A stretch of 64,000 nt of DNA from Pseudohongiella acticola (GTDB lineage Bacteria > Pseudomonadota > Gammaproteobacteria > Pseudomonadales > Pseudohongiellaceae): contig NZ_MASR01000001.1 of assembly GCF_001758195.1 (NCBI RefSeq), forward strand, positions 2,604,001 to 2,668,000, read 5' to 3'. Of this stretch, positions 1-8,936 are shown piece by piece; the first letter of the stretch is position 1; each line of letters starts with the position of its first letter. The notes beneath the pieces were generated by a model, which saw only the letters and a list, made by a program, of their open reading frames with translations, ran no database searches and was not told the DNA's origin. The position numbers and the translations under genes are program-made.

Positions 1-534
1 GAACAGCGAATGCATGCCGGTTACCGGATCACAGGTCGACATCGCGGCAAATGTGTCACCATGGTAGGCCCTGCGCAAACTCAGCAGACGACATTTCTGT
101 GGTTTGCCCTGTGCCTGCCAGAATTGAATGGCCATTTTTATGGCAACTTCAACGGCAACGGAACCAGAGTCACTGAAGAATACCTTCTGCAGGGGTTTCG
201 GGCAGATGGCGAGCAATTGTTGGGCCAGGCGAATTGCAGGTTCGTGGGTCAGGCCGCCAAACATGACGTGCGACATATGCTGAAGCTGACGGTGAATCGC
301 AGCGTTAAGCACCGGGTGGTTGTAGCCATGCACCGCGGCCCACCATGAGCTCATGCCATCAATCAGTGTCTGGCCATTGGCCAGGTGCAGTTCGCAGCCG
401 CTGGCGCTTTGCACCAGAAATACGGGTGACGGCTCGGTCATGGACGTGTAGGGGTGGATCAGGTGTGCATGATCAAATTGTGCCAGCTGAGCCTGCTCAG
501 CAGCGGACATGGGGGGCAGGTCGGGAGTTGTCAT
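1..534 (-). CDS. bioA: BioA, adenosylmethionine-8-amino-7-oxononanoate aminotransferase (N-terminal 178 residues)
   Basis: PLP-dependent class III aminotransferase that converts KAPA to DAPA in biotin synthesis, with S-adenosylmethionine as amino donor. The gene runs off the left edge, so only residues 1-178 are present. They show the family segments [16 protein letters not shown] (59-74), [16 protein letters not shown] (120-135, cofactor phosphate site) and [11 protein letters not shown] (156-166), which closely match E. coli BioA. The catalytic lysine lies outside the window. The start ATG is 6 nt after the comF stop, so comF-bioA look like one minus-strand transcription unit, back to back with bioBFD. 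No strong ribosome site is visible, which suggests coupling to comF. Identity is firm from the motifs and the locus. Confidence 0.93.
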   Translation of the reverse strand, partial: MTTPDLPPMSAAEQAQLAQFDHAHLIHPYTSMTEPSPVFLVQSASGCELHLANGQTLIDGMSSWWAAVHGYNHPVLNAAIHRQLQHMSHVMFGGLTHEPAIRLAQQLLAICPKPLQKVFFSDSGSVAVEVAIKMAIQFWQAQGKPQKCRLLSLRRAYHGDTFAAMSTCDPVTGMHSLF

Positions 535-540
535 GTTGGG

Positions 541-1314
541 TCAGGATTCCGGTTGATGATTGCTGCGGGCCAGCGCCCACACATCGATTCTGGCGGCAGC
601 GGTGCTGTGCATGACAGCGGCCATTGCCTGCGTTGTTGCTGACGTGGTTACCACATCGTCAATGATTGCAAGACGCATCCCGGGTGTCAACGCGGTGCCG
701 GTGCGTACGCTGAATACGCCCTGCATGTTGTGCAGCCTTGCCTGCGCATCCAGGCCACGCTGTGCCGTGCCGGACCGACGCTGGCAGCTATGCGCCAACA
801 CCGGTATTCCTGTGTGCCGGGACAGTCGCCGCGCCAGTAGCAAAGCCTGGTTGAAACCCCGCGCCCTGAGCCGGGAAGGATGCAGCGGTACCGGTAGCAG
901 AATGTCCGGCCAGACCGTTTCGCTGTCCCGATAATGCTGCAGAAAATGTGCAATGAAGCAGTTTGACAGCGCACGGAATTCAGGAAAGCCGCCCCTGTCC
1001 TTGAATCGACGAATCATGCTGGACACCGGGGCTTCGTAGGCAAATGTGCAAAGGCAGCGACTGAAAGCCGGTTGTGTCTGACGGCAGCGAAGGCACAAAT
1101 GAACGGTCGCATCTGAATCTCCTGAAGACCAGGCAGGGCTGGGTTGTGTTGTTACGGTGTCGGTCAGTGCAACACCGCAGGTATGGCAGCCGGGTGGTTG
1201 CCATGGCAGCTCGTCTTCGCAGTCCTGGCAGAAACCACGTTGCCGGGCGGGAGCGGTCAGGCATAAAAGACAGGGGGTAGCCAGCACCCGATTGGTGAGA
1301 TTCTTCCATTTCAT
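541..1314 (-). CDS. comF: ComF family amidophosphoribosyltransferase-like protein
   Basis: 257-residue ComF/GntX-type protein. The N-terminus has paired cysteines of a zinc-ribbon type (C15/C18, C29/C32, C43/C46), and the C-terminal half is a phosphoribosyltransferase fold with the PRPP-binding loop LAIIDDVVTTSATT (about 215-228). Members are linked to DNA uptake or use of extracellular DNA, but the biochemical reaction is not settled for most of them. It is the first gene of a minus-strand unit with bioA and faces away from bioB across about 300 nt that contain the putative BirA operator. ComF next to the bio genes is common in gammaproteobacteria. A second long frame at 980-1372 overlaps it and lacks family motifs, so it is not called. 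Confidence 0.9.
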   Translation of the reverse strand: MKWKNLTNRVLATPCLLCLTAPARQRGFCQDCEDELPWQPPGCHTCGVALTDTVTTQPSPAWSSGDSDATVHLCLRCRQTQPAFSRCLCTFAYEAPVSSMIRRFKDRGGFPEFRALSNCFIAHFLQHYRDSETVWPDILLPVPLHPSRLRARGFNQALLLARRLSRHTGIPVLAHSCQRRSGTAQRGLDAQARLHNMQGVFSVRTGTALTPGMRLAIIDDVVTTSATTQAMAAVMHSTAAARIDVWALARSNHQPES

Positions 1315-1387
1315 GGCGTGGGATTGTGGTAGTTGTTCGCAGTAACTGTATTTGGTTACTGCTTGTGTTCACTATTGTCGCGGCATG

Positions 1388-1420
1388 TCGTCAACTTAAT
1401 TGATTGCAAAAAGTTGACAA
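1388..1420. promoter_or_regulatory. Putative BirA (biotin repressor) operator
   Basis: Inverted repeat TCGTCAACT (1388-1396), 15-nt spacer, AGTTGACAA (1412-1420); the inner 8 bp of each arm, GTCAACTT and AAGTTGAC, are perfect complements. The remembered BirA box is TTGTAAACC, 14-16 nt, GGTTTACAA. The right arm reversed (TTGTCAACT) agrees at 7 of 9 positions and the spacing is right. The right arm contains the -35 hexamer of the bioB promoter, and the left arm carries TTGACG on the minus strand towards comF-bioA. The operator role is inferred; birA is not in the window. Confidence 0.6.
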
Positions 1421-1441
1421 TGCCTTGGGTGGAATTAGAAT
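1414..1441 (+). promoter_or_regulatory. Sigma-70 promoter of bioBFD
   Basis: TTGACA (1414-1419), 16-nt spacer, TAGAAT (1436-1441). The -35 hexamer is a perfect consensus and the -10 differs at one position. The hexamer lies inside the right arm of the palindrome at 1388-1420, so a bound repressor would block polymerase. Transcription would start near 1448, leaving a leader of about 160 nt before the preferred bioB start. Confidence 0.6.
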
Positions 1442-1610
1442 AGGCCGCAAGTCAGACCACAACCATCGGACAGGCGTGCATTCGCCATTGCAGGAGGTAA
1501 TGCCTTCTCTGTAAATGCCCTCTCTGTTTTTGTGTCTGTTCATTTACTTGCCTACTTATTATAGCCACCGGGTCGCGCTCGCGCTGTCCGATCAATACCG
1601 GGAACACAAC

Positions 1611-2666
1611 ATGAATCAAACCGCTGCGGGCATCCGCCATGACTGGACACGACAAGAAGTTCAGGCGCTGTTCGAACAACCTTTCATGGATCTACTGTTT
1701 CAGGCGCAATCCGTGCATCGTGCAAATTTTGATCCCAATCAGGTGCAAATGAGTACATTGCTGTCCATCAAAACCGGGGCCTGTCCGGAGGACTGCAAGT
1801 ACTGTCCGCAAAGCGGTCACTACAACACCGGGCTGGCAAAAGAAAAGTTACTGGCGGTGGCAAAGGTTGTCGAACAGGCCAGGGTTGCCCGTGACAATGG
1901 TGCTGCCCGTTTCTGCATGGGCGCAGCATGGAAACACCCATCCGACCGGGACTTTCCTTTTGTGCTGGACATGGTTCGCGAGGTTCGCGCGCTGGGTCTG
2001 GAAACCTGCATGACGCTGGGGGCGCTGACTGACGGGCAGGCACAGGCGCTGGCGGAAGCCGGGCTGGATTATTACAATCACAATCTGGATACCTCGCCGG
2101 AATATTACGGCGAAATAATCACCACCCGGACCTACCAGGAGCGTCTGGATACCCTCGGGCATGTCCGCGATGCCGGCATGAAAGTCTGTAGTGGTGGTAT
2201 TGTCGGTATGGGTGAAAACGCCGCTGATCGATATGGTCTGTTGCAACAATTGGCGAACATGCCGGCACACCCGGACAGTGTACCGATCAATAATCTGGTC
2301 AAGGTCGCCGGTACACCACTGGATAATGTGGATGACCTGGATCCATTCGATTTTGTCCGTACCATCGCCGTTGCCAGAATAATGATGCCAGCGTCATACG
2401 TTCGTCTGTCAGCAGGGCGCCAGGCGATGAATGATCAGGTGCAGGCACTGTGTTTTTTCGCTGGCGCCAACTCCATTTTTTATGGTGAGAAACTGCTCAC
2501 CACACCACTACCACAGGAAAGTGCTGACCTGGCGCTGTTGGCGCGACTTGGATTGCGCCCGGAGACGAGACATCATCGGGAGTCAGGGCCTGAGCAGTTC
2601 GGCGCCGACGAGTCAGCGCCACAGCAGGTGCAGGACAAAGACACCCGCTTTTACGCCGCCATGTAA
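1611..2666 (+). CDS. bioB: BioB, biotin synthase
   Basis: Radical-SAM enzyme that inserts sulfur into dethiobiotin, the last step of biotin synthesis. The 351-residue product carries the Cx3Cx2C iron-sulfur motif [11 protein letters not shown] (C58, C62, C65), and the conserved stretches [22 protein letters not shown] and SAGRQAMND follow in order. The open frame extends upstream to ATG 1515, but those 32 extra residues are hydrophobic and unlike any known BioB. Starting at ATG 1611 ([13 protein letters not shown]) gives the usual length (E. coli 346). The ribosome site at 1611 is weak. The stop codon overlaps the bioF start by one base (TAATG), indicating translational coupling. The C-terminal tail after about residue 315 is longer and more polar than in E. 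coli. Confidence 0.95.
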   Translation: MNQTAAGIRHDWTRQEVQALFEQPFMDLLFQAQSVHRANFDPNQVQMSTLLSIKTGACPEDCKYCPQSGHYNTGLAKEKLLAVAKVVEQARVARDNGAARFCMGAAWKHPSDRDFPFVLDMVREVRALGLETCMTLGALTDGQAQALAEAGLDYYNHNLDTSPEYYGEIITTRTYQERLDTLGHVRDAGMKVCSGGIVGMGENAADRYGLLQQLANMPAHPDSVPINNLVKVAGTPLDNVDDLDPFDFVRTIAVARIMMPASYVRLSAGRQAMNDQVQALCFFAGANSIFYGEKLLTTPLPQESADLALLARLGLRPETRHHRESGPEQFGADESAPQQVQDKDTRFYAAM

Positions 2667-3922
2667 TGCTGGCAACTGACGCTACAAATCCGGCGTTTAT
2701 GCAGCGCCTGCGCCATCGTCTGGAGCAACATGATCGCCAGGGACTGGTACGAAACAAGCTGCTGCGCGAGGGCCCCTGTCAGCCGGTACAGCGTTTTGCG
2801 GATGATGACCTGATCTCGTTCTGCAGCAACGACTATCTGGGTCTGGCCAACCACCCGTCGGTAATAGCGGCACTGCAGGAGGGCGCTTCGCGCTATGGTG
2901 TCGGCAGCGGCGGTTCTCATCTGGTGACCGGGCATTGCGCAGCGCATCACGCGCTGGAACAGGCCCTGGCCGAACACACCGGACGCGAGCGGGCGCTGCT
3001 GTTTTCTACAGGGTATATGGCCAATGTCGGCGTGATCAACGCACTGATGGGCCAGGGTGGTGTTGTACTGCAGGATGCCCTGAACCACGCCTCTCTGCTG
3101 GACGGAGGCTGGCTAAGCCGGGCCCGCTCCATTCGATACCGCCACAATGATATGAGCAGTCTGCAAGACTTGCTGGTGCAACATCAGCATGAACATTGTC
3201 TGGTTGTCAGTGACGGTGTTTTCAGCATGGATGGTGATGTGGCGCCGCTGCCCGAGCTGACAGCGCTGGCGTCACGATACGGCGCTGGCCTGATGGTTGA
3301 CGACGCTCATGGGTTTGCCTGCCTGGGCGCTACCGGGCGCGGTGTAATCGAATTGTTCCCGGAGCACGGCGGCATTGTTTTGTCGCAGGCGCTGCCAGTG
3401 CTGGTGGGTACCTTTGGCAAGGCCCTGGGCACGGCGGGTGCTTTTGTTGCCGGCGATGCGGCGTTGATAGCGTATCTGGAACAGTTCACCCGCAGCTATG
3501 TTTTCACCACGGCAATGCCACCGGCATTGGCGCTGGCAACATTGGCCAGTCTGCAGGTCAGTCAGACTGAGAGCTGGCGTCGGCAGCGTCTGCAGGCATT
3601 AATCACCAGATTCCGGCAGGCCACCAGCGCCATGGCGCTGCCGGTACTGGATTCACACTCCGCGGTGCAGGCGGTGGTGCTGGGTGATATTGATGAGACG
3701 CTGGCGGCAAGCGCCGTTATGCGTGATCATGGGTTGCAGGTGTCCGCTATTCGGCCGCCGACCGTACCCCGGGGTGAAGCGCGATTGCGCATCACGCTGA
3801 GCGCAGCCCATAGCGATGAACAATTTGATTTGCTGATTCGCGCACTGGGCGCCATTGACGAACAATACAGGGCCCGCCGGGCGAGGTGCCTGGATGGAGG
3901 GGGTAAGGATGGAAAAGGCTAG
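2666..3922 (+). CDS. bioF: BioF, 8-amino-7-oxononanoate synthase
   Basis: PLP enzyme of the alpha-oxoamine synthase family that condenses pimeloyl-ACP/CoA with L-alanine to KAPA. 418 residues. It shows FCSNDYLGLANHP near 52-64, GVGSGGSHLVTGH, DDAHGFACLG (Asp that binds the PLP ring nitrogen) and GTFGKALGTAGAFV, with the cofactor lysine near residue 252. About 34 residues longer than E. coli BioF, mostly at the C-terminus, which ends in a basic, glycine-rich tail. The start ATG overlaps the bioB stop. The 3' end overlaps bioD by 14 nt, so no room remains for the bioH and bioC genes that often follow bioF in Pseudomonas-like operons. Confidence 0.95.
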   Translation: MLATDATNPAFMQRLRHRLEQHDRQGLVRNKLLREGPCQPVQRFADDDLISFCSNDYLGLANHPSVIAALQEGASRYGVGSGGSHLVTGHCAAHHALEQALAEHTGRERALLFSTGYMANVGVINALMGQGGVVLQDALNHASLLDGGWLSRARSIRYRHNDMSSLQDLLVQHQHEHCLVVSDGVFSMDGDVAPLPELTALASRYGAGLMVDDAHGFACLGATGRGVIELFPEHGGIVLSQALPVLVGTFGKALGTAGAFVAGDAALIAYLEQFTRSYVFTTAMPPALALATLASLQVSQTESWRRQRLQALITRFRQATSAMALPVLDSHSAVQAVVLGDIDETLAASAVMRDHGLQVSAIRPPTVPRGEARLRITLSAAHSDEQFDLLIRALGAIDEQYRARRARCLDGGGKDGKG

Positions 3923-4613
3923 ACCGCGTGCGTTTTTTGTCACCGGCACCGATACTGAGGTTGGCAAGACCCGGGTGGCGGCGTCCCTGCTGGCAGCGGC
4001 CCGAAACGCAGGGCTGTCGACCGCTGCACTCAAGCCGGTTGCCTCCGGTTGTGACATGCACGAAGCCGGACTGCGCAATGAAGACGCGCTGTTGCTGGCG
4101 CAATATTGCACGTTGCCGCTGAGCTACGAGCAGATAAATCCGGTTGCCCTGCGTCAGGCCATCGCGCCGCATCTGGCGGCCGCCAGTGAAGGGCGCACGC
4201 TCCAGTTGGATCGACTGGTGGGCTTTGCCCGAGGTGTGTTGATGCAGCGCGCCGATGTCACGGTCGTGGAAGGCGCCGGCGGCTGGCGTGTGCCGCTGAA
4301 CTCCCGTGAATTTCTGTCCGGATTGCCCGCTGCGCTGAACATGCCGGTGATTCTGGTGGTCGGTCTCAAGCTGGGATGTATCAACCATGCCATTCTGACT
4401 GCCGAAGCCATTCTGCGCGATGGTTTGCCATTGGCCGGGTGGGTAGCGAATCACCTCAGTGCGGATATGCCCGCGGCGCACGATAATCTGGCCACGCTGC
4501 TTGATGTGCTGCCTGCACCCTGCCTCGGCGAATTGCCTTGGGCTCCGGCAGAATCGCCCGACGACTGCGCCTCGCAATTGGATTTAGGCCAGTTATTGGC
4601 AACAAGCGTATAG
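3909..4613 (+). CDS. bioD: BioD, dethiobiotin synthetase
   Basis: ATP-dependent carboxylase that forms the ureido ring of dethiobiotin from DAPA. The 234-residue product opens with FFVTGTDTEVGKTRVAAS, the P-loop of the BioD/ParA-like fold. Further marks are LKPVASGC and VEGAGGWRVPLN, both conserved in BioD. ATG 3909 was chosen because GGAGGGGG lies just upstream and the P-loop then sits at the family distance from the N-terminus; ATG codons at 3855 and 3894 would add unrelated residues. It overlaps the 3' end of bioF by 14 nt in another frame. Last gene of bioBFD; the next gene has its own putative operator 6 nt after the stop. Confidence 0.93.
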   Translation: MEKARPRAFFVTGTDTEVGKTRVAASLLAAARNAGLSTAALKPVASGCDMHEAGLRNEDALLLAQYCTLPLSYEQINPVALRQAIAPHLAAASEGRTLQLDRLVGFARGVLMQRADVTVVEGAGGWRVPLNSREFLSGLPAALNMPVILVVGLKLGCINHAILTAEAILRDGLPLAGWVANHLSADMPAAHDNLATLLDVLPAPCLGELPWAPAESPDDCASQLDLGQLLATSV

Positions 4614-4619
4614 TTGACG

Positions 4620-4635
4620 TTGACGTTAACGTAAA
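4620..4635. promoter_or_regulatory. LiuR-like MerR-family operator before the acyl-CoA dehydrogenase
   Basis: TTGACGTTAACGTAAA, a 16-bp near-perfect palindrome centred on GTTAAC; its reverse complement is TTTACGTTAACGTCAA. This closely resembles the motif described for LiuR, the MerR-type regulator of branched-chain amino acid and fatty acid degradation genes in gammaproteobacteria. It lies 62 nt before the acyl-CoA dehydrogenase start, fitting a catabolic regulon. The repressor gene is not in the window, so the assignment rests on motif and context. Confidence 0.5.
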
Positions 4636-4697
4636 CTGCCGGTAATTTAGGCATCCAATCCAATCAAGTTCGCTGTTCAAGCAGCCGGAGTCTGACT

Positions 4698-6488
4698 GTG
4701 TCTGATTACAAAGCCCCCGTCCGGGATATGAAATTCGTGTTGAATGAGGTGCTCGCCGCTGACAGGCTGCTGGCCACCATGCCGGGGACCGAAGAAGTTA
4801 ACGAAGAGCTGATCAATTCAGTACTCGAAGAGGCTGGCAAGGTGGCGGCATCGTTGCTGGCACCGCTGAATCGCAGCGGGGACGAAGAAGGCTGCCAGTT
4901 CTCTGATGGCAAGGTGACAACACCATCGGGCTTCCGTGATGCCTATCGTACCTTCGCACAGGGCGGCTGGATTGGCCTGGCCGGCGATCCCGCCTATGGC
5001 GGTCAGGGCATGCCCAAGATGCTGGCGGTGTGCTTTGAAGAGATGATCATGGCGGCCAACAGTTCATTGGCGCTTTATGCCGTGCTGAGTGCCGGTGCGT
5101 CGCTGGCGCTGGCCCGTCATGGCAATGAGGAATTGAAGCAGGCCTATCTGCCGCGGCTATATGATGGTAGCTGGAGTGCCACCATGTGCCTGACCGAGCC
5201 TCATGCCGGCACCGATCTGGGTATCATTAAAACCAAAGCAGCACCGCAGGCCGACGGCAGCTACCAGGTAACCGGTACCAAAATCTTTATCACCGGTGGC
5301 GAGCACGACCTGACTGACAACATTATTCACCTGGTGCTGGCGAAACTGCCTGATGCACCTGCCGGACCCAAGGGTATTTCCCTGTTTCTGGTGCCTAAAT
5401 TCCTGCCTGATGCCAACGGTGAGCCAGGCGAGCGCAACAACCTGGGCTGTGGCTCCATCGAACACAAAATGGGCATCAAGGGCTCGGCCACCTGTGTCAT
5501 GAACTTTGACGGTGCCACTGGCTATCTGGTCGGCGAGGTCAACAAAGGCCTGGCCTGCATGTTCACCATGATGAATTACGAGCGTCTGACCATCGGTCTG
5601 CAGGGCCTTGGTCTGGGGGATGCGTCCTACCAGACTGCGGCGGCCTATGCCAGGGAGCGCACTCAAGGCAGGGCGGCGACCGGGCCGGTAGCACCGGAGC
5701 AGTCTGCGGACCCGTTATTGGTGCACCCCGATGTTCGTCGCATGTTGCTGACCATGCGGGCCAACACTGAAGGTGCGCGGGCACTGGCGATGTATGTCGG
5801 CAGTCAGCTTGATGTGGCCTATTTTCATCCCGACGAACAGGCGCGTACACGCGCGTCAAAACTGGTGGCGCTGCTAACGCCGATCGCCAAAACAGCGTTC
5901 ACCGACAAAGGCTTTGAGGCCTGTGTTCTGGGGCAGCAGGTTCTGGGCGGGCATGGGTATGTGCGAGAGTGGGGGCAGGAGCAACATGTGCGTGATGCCC
6001 GCATTGCGCAGATTTACGAAGGCGCCAACGGCATTCAGGCGCTGGACCTGATGGGGCGTAAGGTGGTCCATGACAGAGATGCGCTGCTCGACGTGCTGGT
6101 TGATGAAATTCGCGACTACATCAAAGCGGAGCAAAATGGCCGTGCCTCGCCTTTCATCGCCACCCTGTCCAAAGCATTGGACTGTCTGGTCAGCACCACC
6201 CAGTGGATCCGCGACGCCAGTGCTGAAAATCCCAATGAGGTGGGTGCTGCGTCAGTTGCCTACCTGGAGCTGATGACCTTGATTCTGTATCTCTACATGT
6301 GGTCAAGAATGGTGTCCACCGCCAGTGAGGCGCTTGAGAAGGGTGCCAGCGACAAAGATTTTTACACAGCAAAAATCCAGCTGGGCTGCTATTTTCTGGA
6401 TCGTCTGATGCCGCGCTACAAGGCGCTGGCAGAAGAGATAAAGGCCGGCAGCGACGTGGTTATGGCGATGGATGCCGCCATGTTCTGA
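4698..6488 (+). CDS. Acyl-CoA dehydrogenase, long DmdC/FadE-type subfamily
   Basis: FAD-dependent acyl-CoA dehydrogenase of 596 residues that introduces a 2,3 double bond into an acyl-CoA thioester. It has the N-terminal, middle and C-terminal domains plus the roughly 130-residue C-terminal extension typical of DmdC (3-methylmercaptopropionyl-CoA dehydrogenase) and related proteins. Visible marks are GWIGLAGDPAYGGQGMP, MCLTEPHAGTDLG (flavin site), MNYERLTIGLQGLG, QVLGGHGYVREWGQEQHVRD and RIAQIYEGANGIQALDLMGRK, with the catalytic glutamate in YEG. The start is GTG with GGAG 7 nt upstream. Substrate cannot be read from sequence: DmdC-like activity, medium-chain or branched-chain acyl-CoA are all possible. 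The upstream LiuR-like site favours branched-chain or fatty acid catabolism. Confidence 0.88.
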   Translation: MSDYKAPVRDMKFVLNEVLAADRLLATMPGTEEVNEELINSVLEEAGKVAASLLAPLNRSGDEEGCQFSDGKVTTPSGFRDAYRTFAQGGWIGLAGDPAYGGQGMPKMLAVCFEEMIMAANSSLALYAVLSAGASLALARHGNEELKQAYLPRLYDGSWSATMCLTEPHAGTDLGIIKTKAAPQADGSYQVTGTKIFITGGEHDLTDNIIHLVLAKLPDAPAGPKGISLFLVPKFLPDANGEPGERNNLGCGSIEHKMGIKGSATCVMNFDGATGYLVGEVNKGLACMFTMMNYERLTIGLQGLGLGDASYQTAAAYARERTQGRAATGPVAPEQSADPLLVHPDVRRMLLTMRANTEGARALAMYVGSQLDVAYFHPDEQARTRASKLVALLTPIAKTAFTDKGFEACVLGQQVLGGHGYVREWGQEQHVRDARIAQIYEGANGIQALDLMGRKVVHDRDALLDVLVDEIRDYIKAEQNGRASPFIATLSKALDCLVSTTQWIRDASAENPNEVGAASVAYLELMTLILYLYMWSRMVSTASEALEKGASDKDFYTAKIQLGCYFLDRLMPRYKALAEEIKAGSDVVMAMDAAMF

Positions 6489-6507
6489 TGGTGGAGACTT
6501 TCGTTCC

Positions 6508-6531
6508 CCGCAGCGCTTGGTCAGGCTGCGG
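6508..6531. terminator. Hairpin between convergent genes
   Basis: CCGCAGC (6508-6514), 10-nt loop, GCTGCGG (6525-6531), in the 75-nt gap between the acyl-CoA dehydrogenase and the convergent anti-sigma gene. There is no T-tract on either side, so it may act as an RNA end-protecting hairpin rather than a standard intrinsic terminator. Confidence 0.35.
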
Positions 6532-6563
6532 TGTCGGCACATTGTGGCAACCGGGTGTTGATA

Positions 6564-7292
6564 TCAGATAGACCACTCAAGGCTTTCACGTAACATCTGC
6601 TCATACTGGCCCAGGGATTCATTTCTTTCGCCAATGACCGCCATGTTGCCTTCATTGACGGGAATGATGCGTCCCTGAAAACGGTCGTCGCGAAGTTCCA
6701 CTCGCCGGCTGACCGGCGCAGTCCTGATAAAAACGATCGAGATCGGGCCATGTTCGCCACGCGCCACCAGATGCGCGCTGCGTGAACCACCCAGCGCGCA
6801 GAGCCTGGCAAATATCATCTGCATCGTCGCCAGTTCATCGGGTGATGTAAGGGACGTGCCGGAAGCCTCCAGCACGGCTTCAACCTGAGCCCAGCCAATG
6901 TCACCACCATCGTCATAATTGCTCTGGTAGCTTGGCGCTTCTTCATGCAGATGTTCCACCAGTTCATCGTGTAGTGCCAGATCCTGAGCGCTGAGGCCGG
7001 GCTGAAAAAACAGGTTCAATGTCAACCCTGTTGCCACCACCAGACTCGCTGCCAGCGCCAGCAGCCCCCGGTTGCGTAGCGGTGACGCGGCTCGTGCGTG
7101 CTGTGTGAGTTTCTCCTTGAGGCCGACGGGAATATCAACAGCCAGCAGCGTGCGCCGCAGATCCCGTTCAAGCTCATTGAGTTCATCCAGCAGTTGGCGG
7201 CGTTCAGGGCTGGCGTCAGCGGCCGTGCGGAGGTCTTCCTGCTGGTCAAGCGGGTTGCTGAATGCGCGCGTGCGAAATTCCAGGTCATCCAT
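6564..7292 (-). CDS. Putative anti-sigma factor, DUF3379 type
   Basis: 242-residue protein with one membrane segment (about 77-97, GLLALAASLVVATGLTLNLFF). The N-terminus, MDDLEFRTRAFSNPLDQQEDL, matches the start of DUF3379 proteins, which sit next to ECF sigma factors in Shewanella, Vibrio and related bacteria. The first 75 residues would be cytoplasmic and bind the sigma factor; residues 100-242 would be periplasmic. The sigma gene lies immediately upstream with a 39-nt gap, so the pair is probably co-transcribed. Anti-sigma function is inferred from gene pairing and topology; the inducing signal is unknown. Confidence 0.72.
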   Translation of the reverse strand: MDDLEFRTRAFSNPLDQQEDLRTAADASPERRQLLDELNELERDLRRTLLAVDIPVGLKEKLTQHARAASPLRNRGLLALAASLVVATGLTLNLFFQPGLSAQDLALHDELVEHLHEEAPSYQSNYDDGGDIGWAQVEAVLEASGTSLTSPDELATMQMIFARLCALGGSRSAHLVARGEHGPISIVFIRTAPVSRRVELRDDRFQGRIIPVNEGNMAVIGERNESLGQYEQMLRESLEWSI

Positions 7293-7331
7293 CGTGTGAG
7301 AGGCTCTTGGCTGTCAATATTTTTATAGGTT

Positions 7332-7904
7332 TCAGTCTGTTATTTTATCAGTCAGGTCTTCGCCTGCATCTTCTGCGCCGGTGTCGGGCGACAGGATTGT
7401 TTTCAACTTACTGCGCGCCCGGAACAGGCGCGTCATGACGGTGTTGTTATTAAGATCGAGAATGTCGGCAATTTCTTTCCCGCTGAAACCACCAATCACC
7501 TGCAAAAGTAACGGATCGCGATAATCCTTGCCCAGGCGCATGATCGCCTGATGTAACTCCACCTGATTCTGGCGGTTATCTGGCTCTGGCGTGCCCTCGT
7601 CAGCGACAGACACATCGTCAATATCAACCAGCTCGGGGCGGTAACGCTCGTATTGTCTGGCGTTTTCACGCCGCAGAATAGTGAAAAGCCAGGCTTTGGC
7701 AGCCTTTTCGCTCTGCAGACTGTCGAACGAGCGCCACGCGCGCAGGAACGTTTCCTGCACCAGATCTTCTGCGATACCTCGATTGCGCGTGAGCCAGAAG
7801 GCGTAGCGAAAGACATCCTGATACAGCTCATCAACGAGCGCTTCGTAGCGTCTGCGTCTGTCACTGTCGCTGTTGTTGCGTCCTTGGACCGGTGATTTGC
7901 TCAT
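7332..7904 (-). CDS. ECF-type RNA polymerase sigma factor
   Basis: 190-residue sigma-70 family protein of the extracytoplasmic-function class. Region 2 is at about 20-90 (ALVDELYQDVFRYAFWLTRNRGIAEDLVQETFLRAWRSFDSL, including the -10 recognition and melting part). Region 4 is at about 115-170, with the helix-turn-helix FSGKEIADILDLNNNTVMTRLFRARSKL. Region 3 is absent, as expected. The acidic C-terminal tail is short. It precedes and is probably controlled by the DUF3379 membrane protein. It is divergent from dapB across 130 nt. No clear autoregulated promoter was recognised. Confidence 0.9.
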   Translation of the reverse strand: MSKSPVQGRNNSDSDRRRRYEALVDELYQDVFRYAFWLTRNRGIAEDLVQETFLRAWRSFDSLQSEKAAKAWLFTILRRENARQYERYRPELVDIDDVSVADEGTPEPDNRQNQVELHQAIMRLGKDYRDPLLLQVIGGFSGKEIADILDLNNNTVMTRLFRARSKLKTILSPDTGAEDAGEDLTDKITD

Positions 7905-7947
7905 TTTGTTTCGTGCTGGCGTCCTGTTGTTGATGCCCTATGTTGTG

Positions 7948-7974
7948 TTGATTCATCGTGTTAAGCGTTATACT
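7948..7974 (+). promoter_or_regulatory. Candidate promoter of dapB
   Basis: TTGATT (7948-7953) and TATACT (7969-7974), separated by a short 15-nt spacer. The -10 hexamer is good; the -35 is weak. It lies 60 nt before the dapB start in the divergent region shared with the sigma-factor gene. Confidence 0.3.
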
Positions 7975-7995
7975 CGCATATTTTGCGGTACCTGA

Positions 7996-8841
<846 letters not shown>

Positions 8842-8896
8842 CGACTGGGCGGGTATAAAAATGACGCCTGAATGCTGTTGTGATCCCGTTTCGGCG

Positions 8897-8925
8897 TAGA
8901 CCTCGGCAAGGTTATCCAGTACAAT
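8897..8925 (+). promoter_or_regulatory. Candidate carAB promoter
   Basis: TAGACC (8897-8902), 17-nt spacer, TACAAT (8920-8925). The -10 matches the consensus at five of six positions, the -35 at four. It lies upstream of the leader ORF and hairpin that precede carA; transcription from it would start near 8932, only a few bases before the leader ATG. Confidence 0.35.
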
Positions 8926-8936
8926 TACGCCTCAGT

